Source: Triglochin maritima (lineage: Eukaryota > Streptophyta > Magnoliopsida > Alismatales > Juncaginaceae). Taken from it: DNA of 64,000 nt. The stretch is taken from contig OY821782.1 of NCBI GenBank assembly GCA_963682175.1, positions 32,571,741 to 32,635,740 on the forward strand. The letters run 5' to 3'. The notes beneath the pieces are model-generated. The model had not been told where the DNA came from. It did not search any database and was given only the letters and a program-made list of their open reading frames with translations. The stretch's first letter is position 1. Every line of letters starts with the position of its first letter. The translations under genes and the position numbers were made by a program. Of this stretch, positions 46,960 through 59,238 are shown one piece after another.

Positions 46960-47842
46960 CAGTGGCAGACCCAAGAATTTTCAAAGGGGGTCCCAATTTA
47001 TGAGCCTTAACTAGTTTTTACAATTATTTTTAGAATCCAATTCTAAGGAAGCATAAATAAAAGTAAAACCTACAAAGAAAATGATTAGTGGACGCCCGCG
47101 TGTGTGACGCTATTAAAAAGGAAAACCAATGTATTAAAAATACAGAGTCTTTGTTTATAAAGGATAAAAAGGTACCCCCAAACTGAAATGCTATACGCAG
47201 AAGGTTATAAAGGACAAACCACTGTCTTAAAAAGGATAAACCCAATGTTTAAAAAGGAACCCGAGTCATGAACCCAATTATGCAGTTTAATAAAAAAATT
47301 ATGATTTAAGCCTAAGTTCTATATGAATTGACAATTCCAATTCGAATTGAGTAATTGAGTTCAGTACAGTACACATTAATAGGAGTGTTTCTATGTTTTT
47401 GCTTTACGAGTATGATATGTTCTGGATATTTCTAATAATATCAAGAGTTATTCCTATCTTGGCATTTGTAATTTCCAAAACCCAACAAAGATTTTGTCCA
47501 CCACGTTGGGAACCGTCACACAAAATCTAATCTCCCAACACCTTCTCTCAAAACCTTGTTGGTCTAGCCAACTCCAACTTGTCATTAACACAAACCCAAA
47601 CCAAAACAAATGCTTAAATCAAACCAAATAAAAGAGAGATTGATTAACTTTATGTTGGAAACCCCCCAAATTTTGTAACCAATCTTTGTTTTGAAAGTTT
47701 GGGCTAGAGGAAAGTTGGAGAAGATGAGAGTTTGTGTCATTTGGGGGTGTTGATTTTGGGTTCTCATTTTAAAAAAAAAACCTTAATAGTAGTTTTTTTC
47801 CTTCAAAGGGGGTCCCATGGGCCCACGGGAGGTCCGCCCCTG
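46960..47842. mobile_element. Non-autonomous hAT element, 883 bp
   Basis: The ends CAGTGGCAGACC and GGTCCGCCCCTG are inverted repeats with two mismatches, followed inward by CAAAGGGGGTCCC on both sides. The 8-bp duplication GTTACATG (46952-46959 and 47843-47850) is diagnostic of hAT. No transposase frame is present. It is inserted in codons 3-5 of the gag start of element E. Confidence 0.93.
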
Positions 47843-47850
47843 GTTACATG

Positions 47851-48500
47851 GGTGACCATTCATGTCATTGTTGGGACTATGACTATTCTCCCTAGTATTC
47901 CGGACGCATGAATCCCGGGGTGCCTCAGACTAACACCCAGCATGGTTGGAACAATCTTAATTGTGTGGCTGACCAGTCTTCATATTGAGGTAATATGAGA
48001 GAGGCACCTACTGCTAGACGACCATCTACTTGTGTCAGATCATATGTTGGTCAACAAACTGAGGCATTACAAGAAACTTTGGCCTCTTTCATGCGTGCGA
48101 TAGAGGATATGAGTGCACTGGTGCCTCCAGTAGCCATACCGTGTGATTGTTGCGGGTTGAGTGGTCACATTATCGGGAAATGTCCTTATGTTCCCCCAAA
48201 GCCTGAGTATGAGCATAGCTTTTCCCAAAATACTCAAGGTGACCTTTACACATCTGCGTACAACCTAAGAGGGCTGGATTCATGGGGATATAATATTGAT
48301 TCAAATTTTTATACATCATACCCACCCCCATTATCCTCCTCCTGAATACCCACATCCCTACCACCCACCACCCATGACCAATCATAAACACCCAACCCCA
48401 AAATCTCCAAAATTCTGACGTGAGCCCCACAGTTGAACCTGGACTTGATTCCTTGAAACAAACTCTCCAAACGTTCATGGAAACCACTCAAAAAATGAAA
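47851..48500 (+). pseudogene. Element E gag remnant with zinc knuckle
   Basis: The gene starts at ATG 46945 (MDGYM), is cut by the hAT, and goes on here. Stops occur near 47899 and 47986; from 47995 the frame is open. It has REAPTARRPSTCVRSYVG and an intact CX2CX4HX4C knuckle (CDCCGLSGHIIGKC). The large Gag core is absent between the start and the knuckle, and protease and pol do not follow. Confidence 0.75.
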
Positions 48501-48967
48501 TGAAGAAAGAAGGAAAAAAAGGAAAAGACCAAAAATGGTAATACAAATAAGAACCTTAATGTACATTACATTTTGTATCCCTTGGGGATGTTAATGTTGT
48601 CCATGTCTTTCACTTAAGTCTTTAATTAACTTGCATGAATGGTTCCATAGGCTAGGTGTGTGGACTGAATACATATATAGAGTAGGCCCATAGGATTACC
48701 GTGTCCAATGATCGACAAAAGTAGGTCCACCGTGTCATGTTGCTAGGTTGAATAATGCATCAATGTTTGGATTTTGTGGGTATATCCGCTGAAAACCCTT
48801 AATAGACACCACTCCTCCTTGGAGGCCAGGAGGTTTAACGACTTGTTTCACGTGCTAAGTGTTTTAACCGTGATTCCGACGAAAGTGAGTTAGGATTTCC
48901 CTACTTTTCGTATGTTTTCCTTTCTTTAATTTTCCTCTTTCTTTGTTTTGCTCAGGACTAGAAAAAA

Positions 48968-48985
48968 GGTAAGTGTGGGGGTATT
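48968..48985 (+). other. Polypurine tract of element E
   Basis: GGTAAGTGTGGGGGTATT directly before the LTR, the plus-strand counterpart of the tract in D. Confidence 0.8.
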
Positions 48986-50606
48986 TTATCAGTAGCATAT
49001 CATACATCGCATTCATGCTATATATCCTTTATTTTACCCCAATTTTGTGCTACTCGAGTGTTTGTTTATGGTATTTAAGGTATTAGGTAATAAAGAAGAG
49101 AACATTACTGACATGTAAGAAGAAAATACTTAAATGAAGCAAAGTTGACCTGTTTGTCATGCACAAGGACCCATTTCTAAATTAGGAAGGACCTAGATGT
49201 AATCCAGAGGGACCTGAATGCACGAAAAATATTTTGGGCGCAAAAATCCTTCAATACCATGATCTTGAGGAGTATTTGGGAAATTAAAGACAAACGGGCT
49301 CGAATCAGCGGACTAGGAGTGGACTTCACGTGCAACATATGACATTTAAGCTACTGAAGAAAATTGCGGCCAATCGGACCTAATTGATCAGCCAATGGCG
49401 GATTTCAATCCACCATTGGCGGATCCAATTGTCTTAACTGGACTCCAATTAATCTCGTGGCTTTTTCGTGATTATATGTTTGCAATAGATTACAAATAAA
49501 GACATTACAACCATCAGATTGCTTTTAGATCCATCAAAACCCTTATTTCTTCTATAAATAGACTTGTAATGCCTCTTTTTTTTCTTCCTCATTCTCCTCC
49601 TTAGCTTAGTTTCCTTTGTTGTTTAACAGAGTAGTTTTTATTTCTTGTTTATTAGAGTAGGTTTTATTTTCTTAATTAGTAGTGTAGAGGAGGAGAAGAG
49701 GAGCAACCTTGTAATCTTTCATTTCAATCTAGTTAAATTCTTGTTCTTTACATTGATGTCTTTCCTTTGATGCAATTTCCTTTATGTTTGTTCCTTGCTT
49801 AATCTAGTTTTCTACATTTCATTTATAGTTTTGTGTTTTTTTATGTTTTCTGAGTTTAGAGATGGGTAGGGAGTAGTCCATCCCCATGGGGTATGGAGAA
49901 GAAGGTGATGTGATTATGTGATGTACTAATGTGTGTGTGTTAATCCTAACGTTTGAACCTCACATGAATTCCATAACCATCTAATGAGATTTTCACTCTT
50001 ATCTTTGATCTGTTAATGCTCTTGAGTGATGTTTAGCACATGCTTATATTAGTGAGCCTATTTTTTAGGGATTGATGAGGCGAGGATAAGGATGGAGTAG
50101 ATAAGGAGGAAAAATAACATGTGCATGCATGTGCTCATGTTGGCCTCATCCTAATTAATGTCTCTTATGTTTTAATGATTGTGTTAAATCTTATTTCATG
50201 TGGATACATAGTGGGGTTCGGTCATTATGCATGTGCTCATATTTGCCTCATTTCAATTATTGTCTTGTATATTTTAATGATAATGTTTTATGTTATTTCA
50301 TGTGGAGACAAATTTGGATTTAGTTTTTATGGATTTCATGTATTACATGTTATGATGAGCACCAATGAACACACACACGTACATATATTCTCATTTACGC
50401 ATTCTTTTTGTACCCCATAAGGGGTTTATTTTTATCGTTTGTTTTCTGATTTCATACGCATCGTAGTGTAATCCGACCTCATTTCTCTCTCTTCTTTTAC
50501 CACTCAAGTATTGTGGATTTTGGCTCGCACGCACTCCCTGTGGACTCGACCTGTACTTGCCACTGCTTCATCACGGTTGTGCACTTAAGGTATTATAACT
50601 GAATCA
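48986..50606 (+). repeat. Element E 3' LTR (1621 bp)
   Basis: Begins TTATCAG (first G of TG mutated) and ends TGAATCA. It matches 15060-16586 with many substitutions, so it is old. TATAAATA at 49553-49560. A worn version of the palindrome pair lies at 49386-49425. It is followed by Copia sequence. Confidence 0.88.
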
Positions 50607-51060
50607 TAGAGTGATCGGCTGTGGCTTTTACGATATGGGCATGTCAACTTTTGAGGTCTTCGCGAGGTGGGAAGCAAGAGAATGGTGCATGGGTTGTTCT
50701 TGATCAAATCTTCCCAGAAATTTTGTGAAGGGTGCACAATGGGTAAACAAGCAAGGAGTAGCTTCCCAAAGGTGGCAGAATATCGAGCAAAGAAGTTGCT
50801 CGAGTTGGTTCACAATGACATTTGTGGACTAATCAAACGTAGCTCTTTTAGTGAGAACCGCTATTTCATAAGCTTCATTGATGATTTTTCTTACAAAACA
50901 TGTATGTATGTCTTGAAGGTGTTTGGTAGCATGACATATGCAAATGTACCCAATCAAAGAAGAGTGAAGCTAGATGATAAAAGTGCCAAACTCATTTTCG
51001 TTGGCTATGATGAGAAGTCAAAAGCCTGTAGGCTACTCGACCCTACTAACAATTAAATAT
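50607..51060 (+). pseudogene. Copia pre-integrase and integrase fragments
   Basis: Starting near 50622 the frame reads LWLLRYGHVNF (stop) GLREVGSKRMVHGL, then CEGCTMGKQARSSFPK, the gag-pre-integrase region, then LLELVHNDICG and FIDDFSYKTCMYVLK, the start of the integrase core with its first D residues. Near 50920 it jumps to VFGSMTYANVPNQRRVKLDD and FVGYDEKSKACRL, so the middle of the core with the other catalytic residues is deleted. The preceding end of protease (about 300 bp) is missing at the edge of the Athila pair. Confidence 0.85.
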
Positions 51061-51068
51061 GCATTAGC

Positions 51069-51628
51069 TGTAATGTGCAGGTGAACGAAGAGGTGATGTG
51101 GGATTGGAACTCGAAGAAGGAGATACCTAATATGATGCATGCGTCAGAAGCATCTCAAACCAGTGATCAAGCCAAAGAGAGCACTACAGTTGAAGCTTCT
51201 GAAGGAAACTCATCTGATGATGAAGGTGAAAGACCAAGGAAAATGAGAAGTCTTCATGATCTGAATAAGGCAACAAGTGAATTGCATTTGGTGTGCCTCC
51301 TAGCTCAAGGTGAGAGCATCCCCTTTTGAAGCGGCAGTAGCAGATGCAATATGGAGAGTTTCCATGGATGACATGATCCATGCAATTTAAAAGAATGAGA
51401 CCTGGGAGTTAGTCTCTCTCCCCAAGGATCACAAAGCTATAGGAGTCAAGTGGGTATACAAGAAGAAAATGACTCCCCAAGGCGATGTAGAAAGATACAA
51501 GGCACGACTAGTGACAAAAGGCTACAAACAACGGACTGGTATTGATTATGAAGAAGTATTTGCACCGGTGGTGCGCATTGAGACAATTCGTCTTCTGATT
51601 TCCATTATTGCTCAAAGAAATTGGTGTT
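51069..51628 (+). pseudogene. Copia linker and start of reverse transcriptase
   Basis: The acidic linker (SSDDEGERPRKMRSL) is followed, after a shift near 51325, by [69 protein letters not shown]. This is the usual Copia RT N-terminus. It is cut after RNW at 51628 by element G and resumes with [12 protein letters not shown] at 59239. Confidence 0.88.
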
Positions 51629-51978
51629 AGCTTTTTGGGTAACACTCATTACTCCGGTTTTGATGATTAATTAACATATCAATAAATCCATGTATATCTA
51701 TTTCTACCTCACATGCATATGCACATATATCGTTGGTTTTAGTAATAATTTCAGGAGACAAGTATTAATACAAGACAAGAAATCAAGATTGAAGAATAGT
51801 ATAGGATTTATGTATCTTGTACTTAGGATACAATTGTAACTTGGGAACTTCAAATTTGGTCGATTTTGTATTGCATGATCCATAGAAAACCTATAGAAGT
51901 CTTATACAAATTTCCATATCAAACCAGCTCCTTTAGGTGACCCATTACACAGAAGAATTCCTCTTTCATTAGAATTCT

Positions 51979-52640
51979 GGCATAAAACGGTCGACCGGTT
52001 CACCATCTGGTTTGACCGATTTTAACAGACGTTAGTTCTTTTCCTAGAACAGTCGAATGACAGTTCACCTGGTTCAACCGATTTTAAAAGGCTCTTACCA
52101 TGTTTAAAATGGTTGAGCAATTTTTCATCCTAGTTTGACTATTATCCTTGAATAACCAATACATGCCTTATACTTATTCATCTCAACTTCATTGGTTATC
52201 TTTGTACACGAGTCTCGGTTAGTGTACAAATCGGTCCATCGAAAGCTAAGTCTGATTCGACCATTTGACACTTGGTATTTGTCTTTAATATGACCGTTAT
52301 ACTTATCGTATTATACAACGGTCGTATACACATACTTCAACTAACCCAATTTGTATTTTGGCCACCGGTCGAACATTGCCATGACGGTGGTCAACCGGAT
52401 CAAGAACAATTCGAGCTCCAAACTCCCTGTTATTTTCGGTCGGACGGGACTCTCCTTGCGTTCGACTGTTACCTCATTTGTTTAGTATTATCCAGACCAA
52501 AACCTTTAGAATGGTCGACCACCCCTAGACTTGCTTCGACCGTTCACTTAAGTTCCAGCCCTAGTGGTTCGACCAGTGTGTACTTCAGATCGAACGTTTC
52601 CTTACTTATTAGAAAACATTCGAACATTTCTCCCACACCG
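51979..52640 (+). repeat. GGTCGACC-like boxes in the G LTR
   Basis: CGGTCGACCGG at about 51989, then worn boxes (GGTCGAAC, GGTCAACC, GGTCGGAC, GGTCGACC, TTCGACC) to 52625. The second copy lies at 57150-57425. Several boxes share flanking bases with the Tekay array, such as TTTCGGTCG.ACGGGAC. Confidence 0.7.
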
Positions 52641-52922
52641 GTTGCCCGTTAGTACACAGATTTGTTAAAAAAATTCTTTCCAAATCAATCCCAACGGCTA
52701 GATTAAGTTTAGAGCTTATAAATAAAGCTTAGAACAACTTCACAAAGTTACCAATCCTTTCTCAAAACTTTAATACTCTTACTACTTCCAAATTGCTCTC
52801 AATCTTCTCTTTGTGCTAATCTTTCACTTTAATCATACACATCAATCATTCAAGTGCTCAAGATAGAAGTGATTACTCAACTTTCCAGCAAAGTGTTTTA
52901 TTAGCTTCAAGAGTGAAGCTCT

Positions 52923-53557
52923 CACTAGTGGAGAAAAGCCCATATACGTCCGATATACAGGGGTATAGACGTCGGATTTCGGCGCTCCAAGTACCCGACG
53001 TATATTTCCACGTCACCTATTCCTTGTTGTATAGACGTCGGCTATATACGACCGACGTCTATATAGTGTATAGATATCGGCTATATACGATCGACGTCTA
53101 TTATATGTTAATTAACCAAAAAATGCATTGCAACAAATATTGGGCATTCTGCACTCACATTAATCAAGCCCAAGCTTCCTAAGTACCAATCTTTTGACAA
53201 ATAACCACGAATATCAAGCCCAACATGCCCATGTGCCCCAAGTCGTTCACGTTCAGCAGTAAAAGAGTGGTGGAGTACATCAACCACACCAACAAAAATA
53301 AATTCTCCGATGTGGGACTAAACTATTACGCCCTATAGAGGTCGGATATATAGATTGACCGACGTCTATACATACAATACGACATATAGACGTCGGACAT
53401 GCTATACATCCGACGTCTATATATTGAAATAACAATAATTAATAAAAAAATACACCCTATAGACGTCGGCTACCATATACAACCAACGTCTATACATGGG
53501 TAAATAGTATAAAAAACGTTGCAACCATTTTAAGCCCCAAGTGCCAATCTTTTGACC

Positions 53558-53601
<44 letters not shown>

Positions 53602-54127
53602 TTGCATTTTGTAGTGTGGTACGAAACTCCCATTTAGAAGTAAAGGAGTGGTGGAGTACTTCAACCCCACTAATAAAAAACTTTCTCAAATGTGGGACTA
53701 AACATCAACACATGTCACCATACACACACATGTGATAGTTACATTGATGTGACTATTTTTAAATCCACATTATTCTTATACAAAATAAATCGACATAAAT
53801 TCTTACACGAAATAAATCCCAAAAAATTGCATTATTTCTTATACAAAATAAATCCCCAAAAAATGAGTTAATTCTTACACGAAATAAATCCAAAAAAAGT
53901 GTGTTATTTCTGATACAAAATAAATCCACATAAATTCTTATACGAAATAAATCCAAAAAAATAAACAAAAAATATTTTCTTCTTTCAGGAGGTATAGACG
54001 TCGGTTATACTAAAAAACCGACATTTATACAAACCTATAGACGTTAGACATCAAAATATCCAACGTTTATACCAATAGACGTCGGATGTTTTTATATCCG
54101 ACGTCTATTGAGCATCCTGCACTAGTG
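52923..54127. mobile_element. Non-autonomous CACTA element, copy 1 (1205 bp)
   Basis: Ends CACTAGTGGAG and, inverted, CACTAGTGCAG; target duplication TCT (52920-52922 and 54128-54130). Both ends are packed with TAGACGTCGG motifs in both directions (52955-53100, 53330-53500, 53990-54115), as is usual for the sub-terminal binding sites of CACTA transposases. The inside has a TA repeat (53560-53598) and tandem units of about 45 bp (53755-53965). No transposase gene. Confidence 0.92.
53755..53965. repeat. Tandem repeat of about 45-bp units in CACTA copy 1
   Basis: Units built on TTCTTATACAAAATAAATCC and TTCTTACACGAAATAAATCC alternate. The same array is at about 58555-58765 in copy 2. Open frames over it are a product of the repetition. 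Confidence 0.8.
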
Positions 54128-55468
54128 TCTTCTCAGATTGTGAGAATGTGGTCCAAGCTTGGCGAGGGTGTTCGTAATCTTGAAGTGTAACATCATTCTT
54201 TTTCTCATCACCCTAAATCCGTCACCCCCACCCTTTAGAGAGTTAGAAACTCATGGATGGAGGGAAGGAGAAGGGGTCCTAGAAAACTACAAAAGAAAAC
54301 AAAAAAACACAAAATAAAAGAACAGAATTTTATTGCTAAAGAGAAGAACGTTTTTACAACATAATTTTGGGGCTATTTATAGCCGATACAAGGGACCCAA
54401 GTTTAAAATAGGAAAGCACACGCGTCAAGACACGACTGGACAAAATCCGAGGCCACGGATCGCAAGGGGTGCGGCGTTTTTGCCGCAGTTTACATGTAAG
54501 GTGCGGCGATTTCGCGGCAATTTGTGCTCTGATTGGATCCGGATTTTTCTGTGTGTTTATGGTATGATTTAAATGTTCTTTGCGCGTCTGGATTGATTTC
54601 TTTCCTTTCGTTTGAGCTCTGAATTTATTTCTTCATATATTTGGAGATCAAAATTGATTTTTCTTTAGAACTTCTCCAAAATAATATTTTGGTACTTTAA
54701 TTTGCAGTTGGGTCCTTGACTTTTTGCAATTAAGTCCCTGACTACTTTTGTGCTTAAGTCCTTGGCCTTTTTGTAATTAGGTCTTTGAATGCTTTTATGC
54801 TTGCATGGACTTCCATTTGAATCCCGATAATCTTGACTTGGTCTTTGTGATAGAAATGAGTCTCTTGCATGTGTTTATGCTCGGGATATGGGTAATTTGC
54901 ATTCAGGTCCCTGTATTCTGTAAATAAGACTAAACACATACCTTAGTAGCATTTATTGATATAAAATTAATCTAAATGAAAGACATATGACGCAATGTAT
55001 GCAATGCATCAAATACCCCCATACCTAGATTTTGCTAGTCCCTAGCAAAACAAAATATAAGAAAAATGGAAACAGGGAAATCCTAACTCACTTTCGTAGG
55101 AATCACGGTTGCACTTAGCATGTGCAACAAGCCTTTAAACCCCTGAGCTTCCTTAGAGGACGAGTTGTGTCTCGTGAGGCTTTTCAGTTGACACACCCAC
55201 AAAGTCTTAATTCAACATTTCATTAATAACTCTCAATATCTCCACCTCAACCTTATACATCTCACTTAGAATTCTTGCATGCTCATTATATAAATCTAAC
55301 TCATAAAAAATCTGACTTGGTCTTCATTCCTCCAATATTCACACCACTAACCCTTCTACACATGTTATCACTTAAATTATTTTTCACGCCTCCTCTGGTG
55401 GTGAAGTATCATTCGGATCAACCATGGCATGAATCATTATTTTAACTTTGGGCCTTGAGTATCTTAAA

Positions 55469-55632
<164 letters not shown>

Positions 55633-56481
55633 TCCGTGATTCAACACATTTGCTTTTTTTGACACTTTTACCCTTTTTGCATTCGTGTAGCGAGTTTGGT
55701 CGATAATCCCGAGCTGGCAGACTCAAGTTACCGGGTTTCAAGATACCCCTACGGACCAGTGACTCGAAGGCTTGAGTTTTGTAATCATTTTGCAAAATGT
55801 GCTTTCCTCACTTTATTCCTTTTTTACTTTTATTTTCCTCAAGGCTTAATTGCTATTAGAAGTCCACACTTCCGGTATATTTTTCTCAACCTCTGCTTTT
55901 TATCAACCACTTCAAAGATTTATTTCATCCAATTTAAGTGCATGCATGTCTTAAAGGGTAATGTGTTATTTCTTTGGAACTTAGATTTATGTCATAATTT
56001 CTACAAGCAGAACTATGTAATAAGGAACAAAAACTCAATGCATTTTGTACACGGGTTTTGGCAGTTCAATCTTAAGCTATGTCATGGAATATTGAATAAT
56101 TTTTTTTAAACAAACAGAATATATAGATAGATAAACACCCCACCACACCTAAATCATGCATTGTCCTCAATGAATGTGAGCAAGATACTACGTGGATTTA
56201 TGCATGAAAAAGAAAAGATCTAACCAACGTGAAGTACAAAGGAAAGTTCATTACTATGTTGATGGACAAAAACTCGAATTCCCTCAAAACCCGTGAGATG
56301 CTAAAGAAGGGATACAAATACGTGAAAGAAATGTGGCCCAAATACTCAAGGGTTGGAGCCCACACAAACGAAGCTCACTAAAGGAGTCTTTTATTGTACT
56401 TTTTTTAAATATAATTATGTACAAACATAAGTTCCCATCTTCATTTGTCAAAGGACATCAAATGGGAACCTCAAAAGTGGG

Positions 56482-56779
56482 TCAATGCACTTGGAAAGGG
56501 AACTTGACACCACGCGAGGCCGGAATACACATGTGTGGGCCCCCTTCACAAAGAGCATCTGATGAAATGAGAGGTTCATGAATTGGACGCAAAGGCGTCT
56601 CATTCAAAGGATCAAACTGAAAAAGCTTGAACCTCTCGAGAGTTTGGGAAATAAGGGGCAAAGGAAGAAGAGTTTCTTCTGTTGCGGTGTTGAAGTTATG
56701 ATCGTCAATCCAAACTCCCCAACCAACTGGCTGGTGCGTCGGAGCGAGGTCAAGAGCCTTGTTAGGCAAGTCCGACTCA
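56482..56779 (-). pseudogene. Element H: RT-like tail of the gag-protease protein
   Basis: About 95 codons on the minus strand that correspond to the end of the long D protein (25837-26150). It reads PVGWGVWIDDHNFNTATEE and then LPLPLISQTLERFKLFQFD. This keeps the spacing of the Athila RT fingers region GWRVCVDYRKLNAAT..DHFPL..FIDQMLERL in C, but the conserved YRKLN is changed. The end is at a stop near 56482, with no RT palm after it. The upstream part is lost at 56780. Confidence 0.65.
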
Positions 56780-56925
56780 CCAGGCGAACATTGCCATGAC
56801 TAATTTGCATTCAGGTCCCTGTATTCTGTAAATAAGACTAAACACATACTTTAGTAGCATTTATTGATATAAAATTAATGTAAATGAAAGACATATGATG
56901 CAATGTATGCAATGCATCATTTGAC

Positions 56926-58354
56926 TATTATCCTTGAATAACCAATACACGCCTTACACTTATTCATCTCAACTTCATTGGTTATCTTTGTACACGAGTC
57001 TCAGTTAGTGTACAAATCAGTCCATCGAAAGTTAAGTCTGATTCGACCATTTGAAACTTGGTATTTGTCTTTAATATGACCGTTATACTTATCGTATTAT
57101 ACAACGGTCGTATACACATACTTCAACTAACCCAATTTGTATTTTGGCCACCAGTCGAACATTGCCATGACGGTGGTCAACCGGATCAAGAACAATTCGA
57201 GCTCCAAACTCCCTGTTATTTCGGTCGGACGGGACTCTCCTTGCGTTCGACTGTTACCTCATTTGTTTAATATTATCCTGACCAAAACCTTTAGAATGGT
57301 CGACCACCCCTAGACTTGCTTCGACCGTTCACTTAAGTTCTAGCCTTAGTGGTTCGACCAGTGTGTACTTCAGATCGAACGTTTCCTTACTTATTAGAAA
57401 ACATTCGAACATTTCTCCCATACCGGTTTCCCGTTGGTGCACAGATTTGGTACACAAATTCTTTCCAAATCAATCCCAACGGCTAGATTAAGTTTAGAGC
57501 TTATAAATAAAGCTTAGAACAACTTCACAAAGTTACCAATCCTTTCTCAAAACTTTAATACTCTTACTACTTCCAAATTGCTCTCAATCTTCTCTTTGTG
57601 CTAATCTTTCACCTTAATCATACACATCAATCATTCAAGTGCTCAAGATAGAAGTGATTACTCAACTTTCCAGCAAAGTGTTTTATTAGCTTCCAGACTG
57701 AAGCTCTCACTAGTGGAGAAAAACCCATATACGTCCGATATACAGGGGTATAGACGTCGGATTTCGGCGGTCCAAGTACCTGACCTATATTTCCACGTCA
57801 CTTATTCCTTGTTGTATAGACGTCGGCTATATACGACCGACGTCTATATAGTGTATAATTATCGACTATATACGATCGACGTCTATTATATGTTAATTAA
57901 CCAAAAAATACATTGCAACAAATATCGGGCATTCTGCACTCACATTAATCAAGCCCAAGCTTCCTAAGTACCAATCTTTTGACAAATAACCACGAATATC
58001 AAGCCCAACATGCCCAGGTGCCCCAAGTCGTTCACGTTCAGCAGTAAAAGAGTGGTGGAGTACATCAACCACACCAACAAAAATAAATTCTCCGATGTGG
58101 GACTAAACTATTACGCCCTATAGAGGTCGGATATATAGATTGACCGACGTCTATACATACAATACGACCTATAGACGTCGGACATGCTATACATCCGACG
58201 TCTATACATTGAAATAACAATAATTAATAAACAAATACGCCCTATAGACGTCGGATACCATATACAACCAACGTCTATACATGGGTAAATAGTATAAAAA
58301 CGTTGCAACCATTTTAAGCCCCAAGTGCCAATCTTTTGACCATTAAATATATAT

Positions 58355-58390
<36 letters not shown>

Positions 58391-59233
58391 CTCACTTACA
58401 TTTTGTAGTGTGGTACCAAACTCTCATTTAGAAGTAAAGGAGTGGTGCAGTACTTTAACCCCACCAATAAAAAACTTTCTCAAATGTGGGACTAAACATC
58501 AACACATGTCACCATACACACACATGTGATAGTTACATTGATGTAACTATTTTTAAATCCACATTATTCTTATACAAAATAAATCGACATAAATTCTTAC
58601 ACGAAATAAATCCCAAAAAATTGCATTATTTCTTATACAAAATAAATCCCAAAAAAATGAGTTAATTCTTACACGAAATAAATCCAAAAAAAGTGTGTTA
58701 TTTCTGATACAAAATAAATCCACATAAATTCTTATACGAAATAAATCCAAAAAAATAAACAAAATATTTTCTTCTTTCAGGAGGTATAGACGCCGGTTAT
58801 ACTAAAAAACCGACATTTATACAAACCTATAGACGTCAGATATCAAAATATCCAACGTTTATACCTATAGACGTTGGATGTTTTTATATCCGACGTCTAT
58901 TGAGCATTATGCACTAGTGTCTTCTCAGATTGTAAGAATGTGGTCCAAGCTTGGCGAGGGTGTTCGCAATCTTGAAGTGTAAATGCAAGATCTCCCGCCC
59001 TGGAACGGGGAGAAGAATAGTGGAATCCGCGAAGTTGATCGAGGAGGAGCAATTCGTAAGAGCGGACTAGGATCCGATGGTTGGATCCCAACCTCTATAC
59101 ATCGGTGTTTTGGTTTTCATCTCTTATTCTCTACTTCTTTATATTGTTCCTGTTTTAATTTCTTATGTTTCGAAGAACGTAATTAGTCTATTCACCCCCT
59201 TTAGACTAACTCTGGGGCTAATTAGATCCTAGA
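56926..59233 (+). repeat. Second G LTR copy, lacking its first 500 bp
   Basis: Matches 52133-54190 of the first copy and continues 240 bp further to the LTR end (GATCTCCCGCCC...TTAGATCCTAGA). It carries CACTA copy 2 at the same site. Confidence 0.8.
57708..58919. mobile_element. Non-autonomous CACTA element, copy 2 (1212 bp)
   Basis: Same ends, same TCT duplication (57705-57707 and 58920-58922) and same flanks as copy 1, with roughly 2% differences and a TA repeat of other length (58346-58391). It was copied together with the G LTR and did not insert independently. Confidence 0.92.
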
Positions 59234-59238
59234 ATTGG

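Larger units (their letters stand above)
21946..50606 (+). mobile_element. Athila-type element E, interrupted by C, F and a hAT
   Basis: E can be read as leader 21972-22740, then 45072-45294, then 46800-46959, gag start at 46945, gag remainder at 47843-48500, 3' untranslated region and polypurine tract to 48985, and LTR 48986-50606. Once the three insertions are removed the leader joins smoothly. The large Gag core, protease and all of pol are missing, so E was itself an internally deleted copy. Confidence 0.75.

Noticed and set aside
53759..53968. Repetitive FLDLF-type peptide on the minus strand
   Set aside because: Translation of the 45-bp tandem units in the CACTA element; no start context or family.
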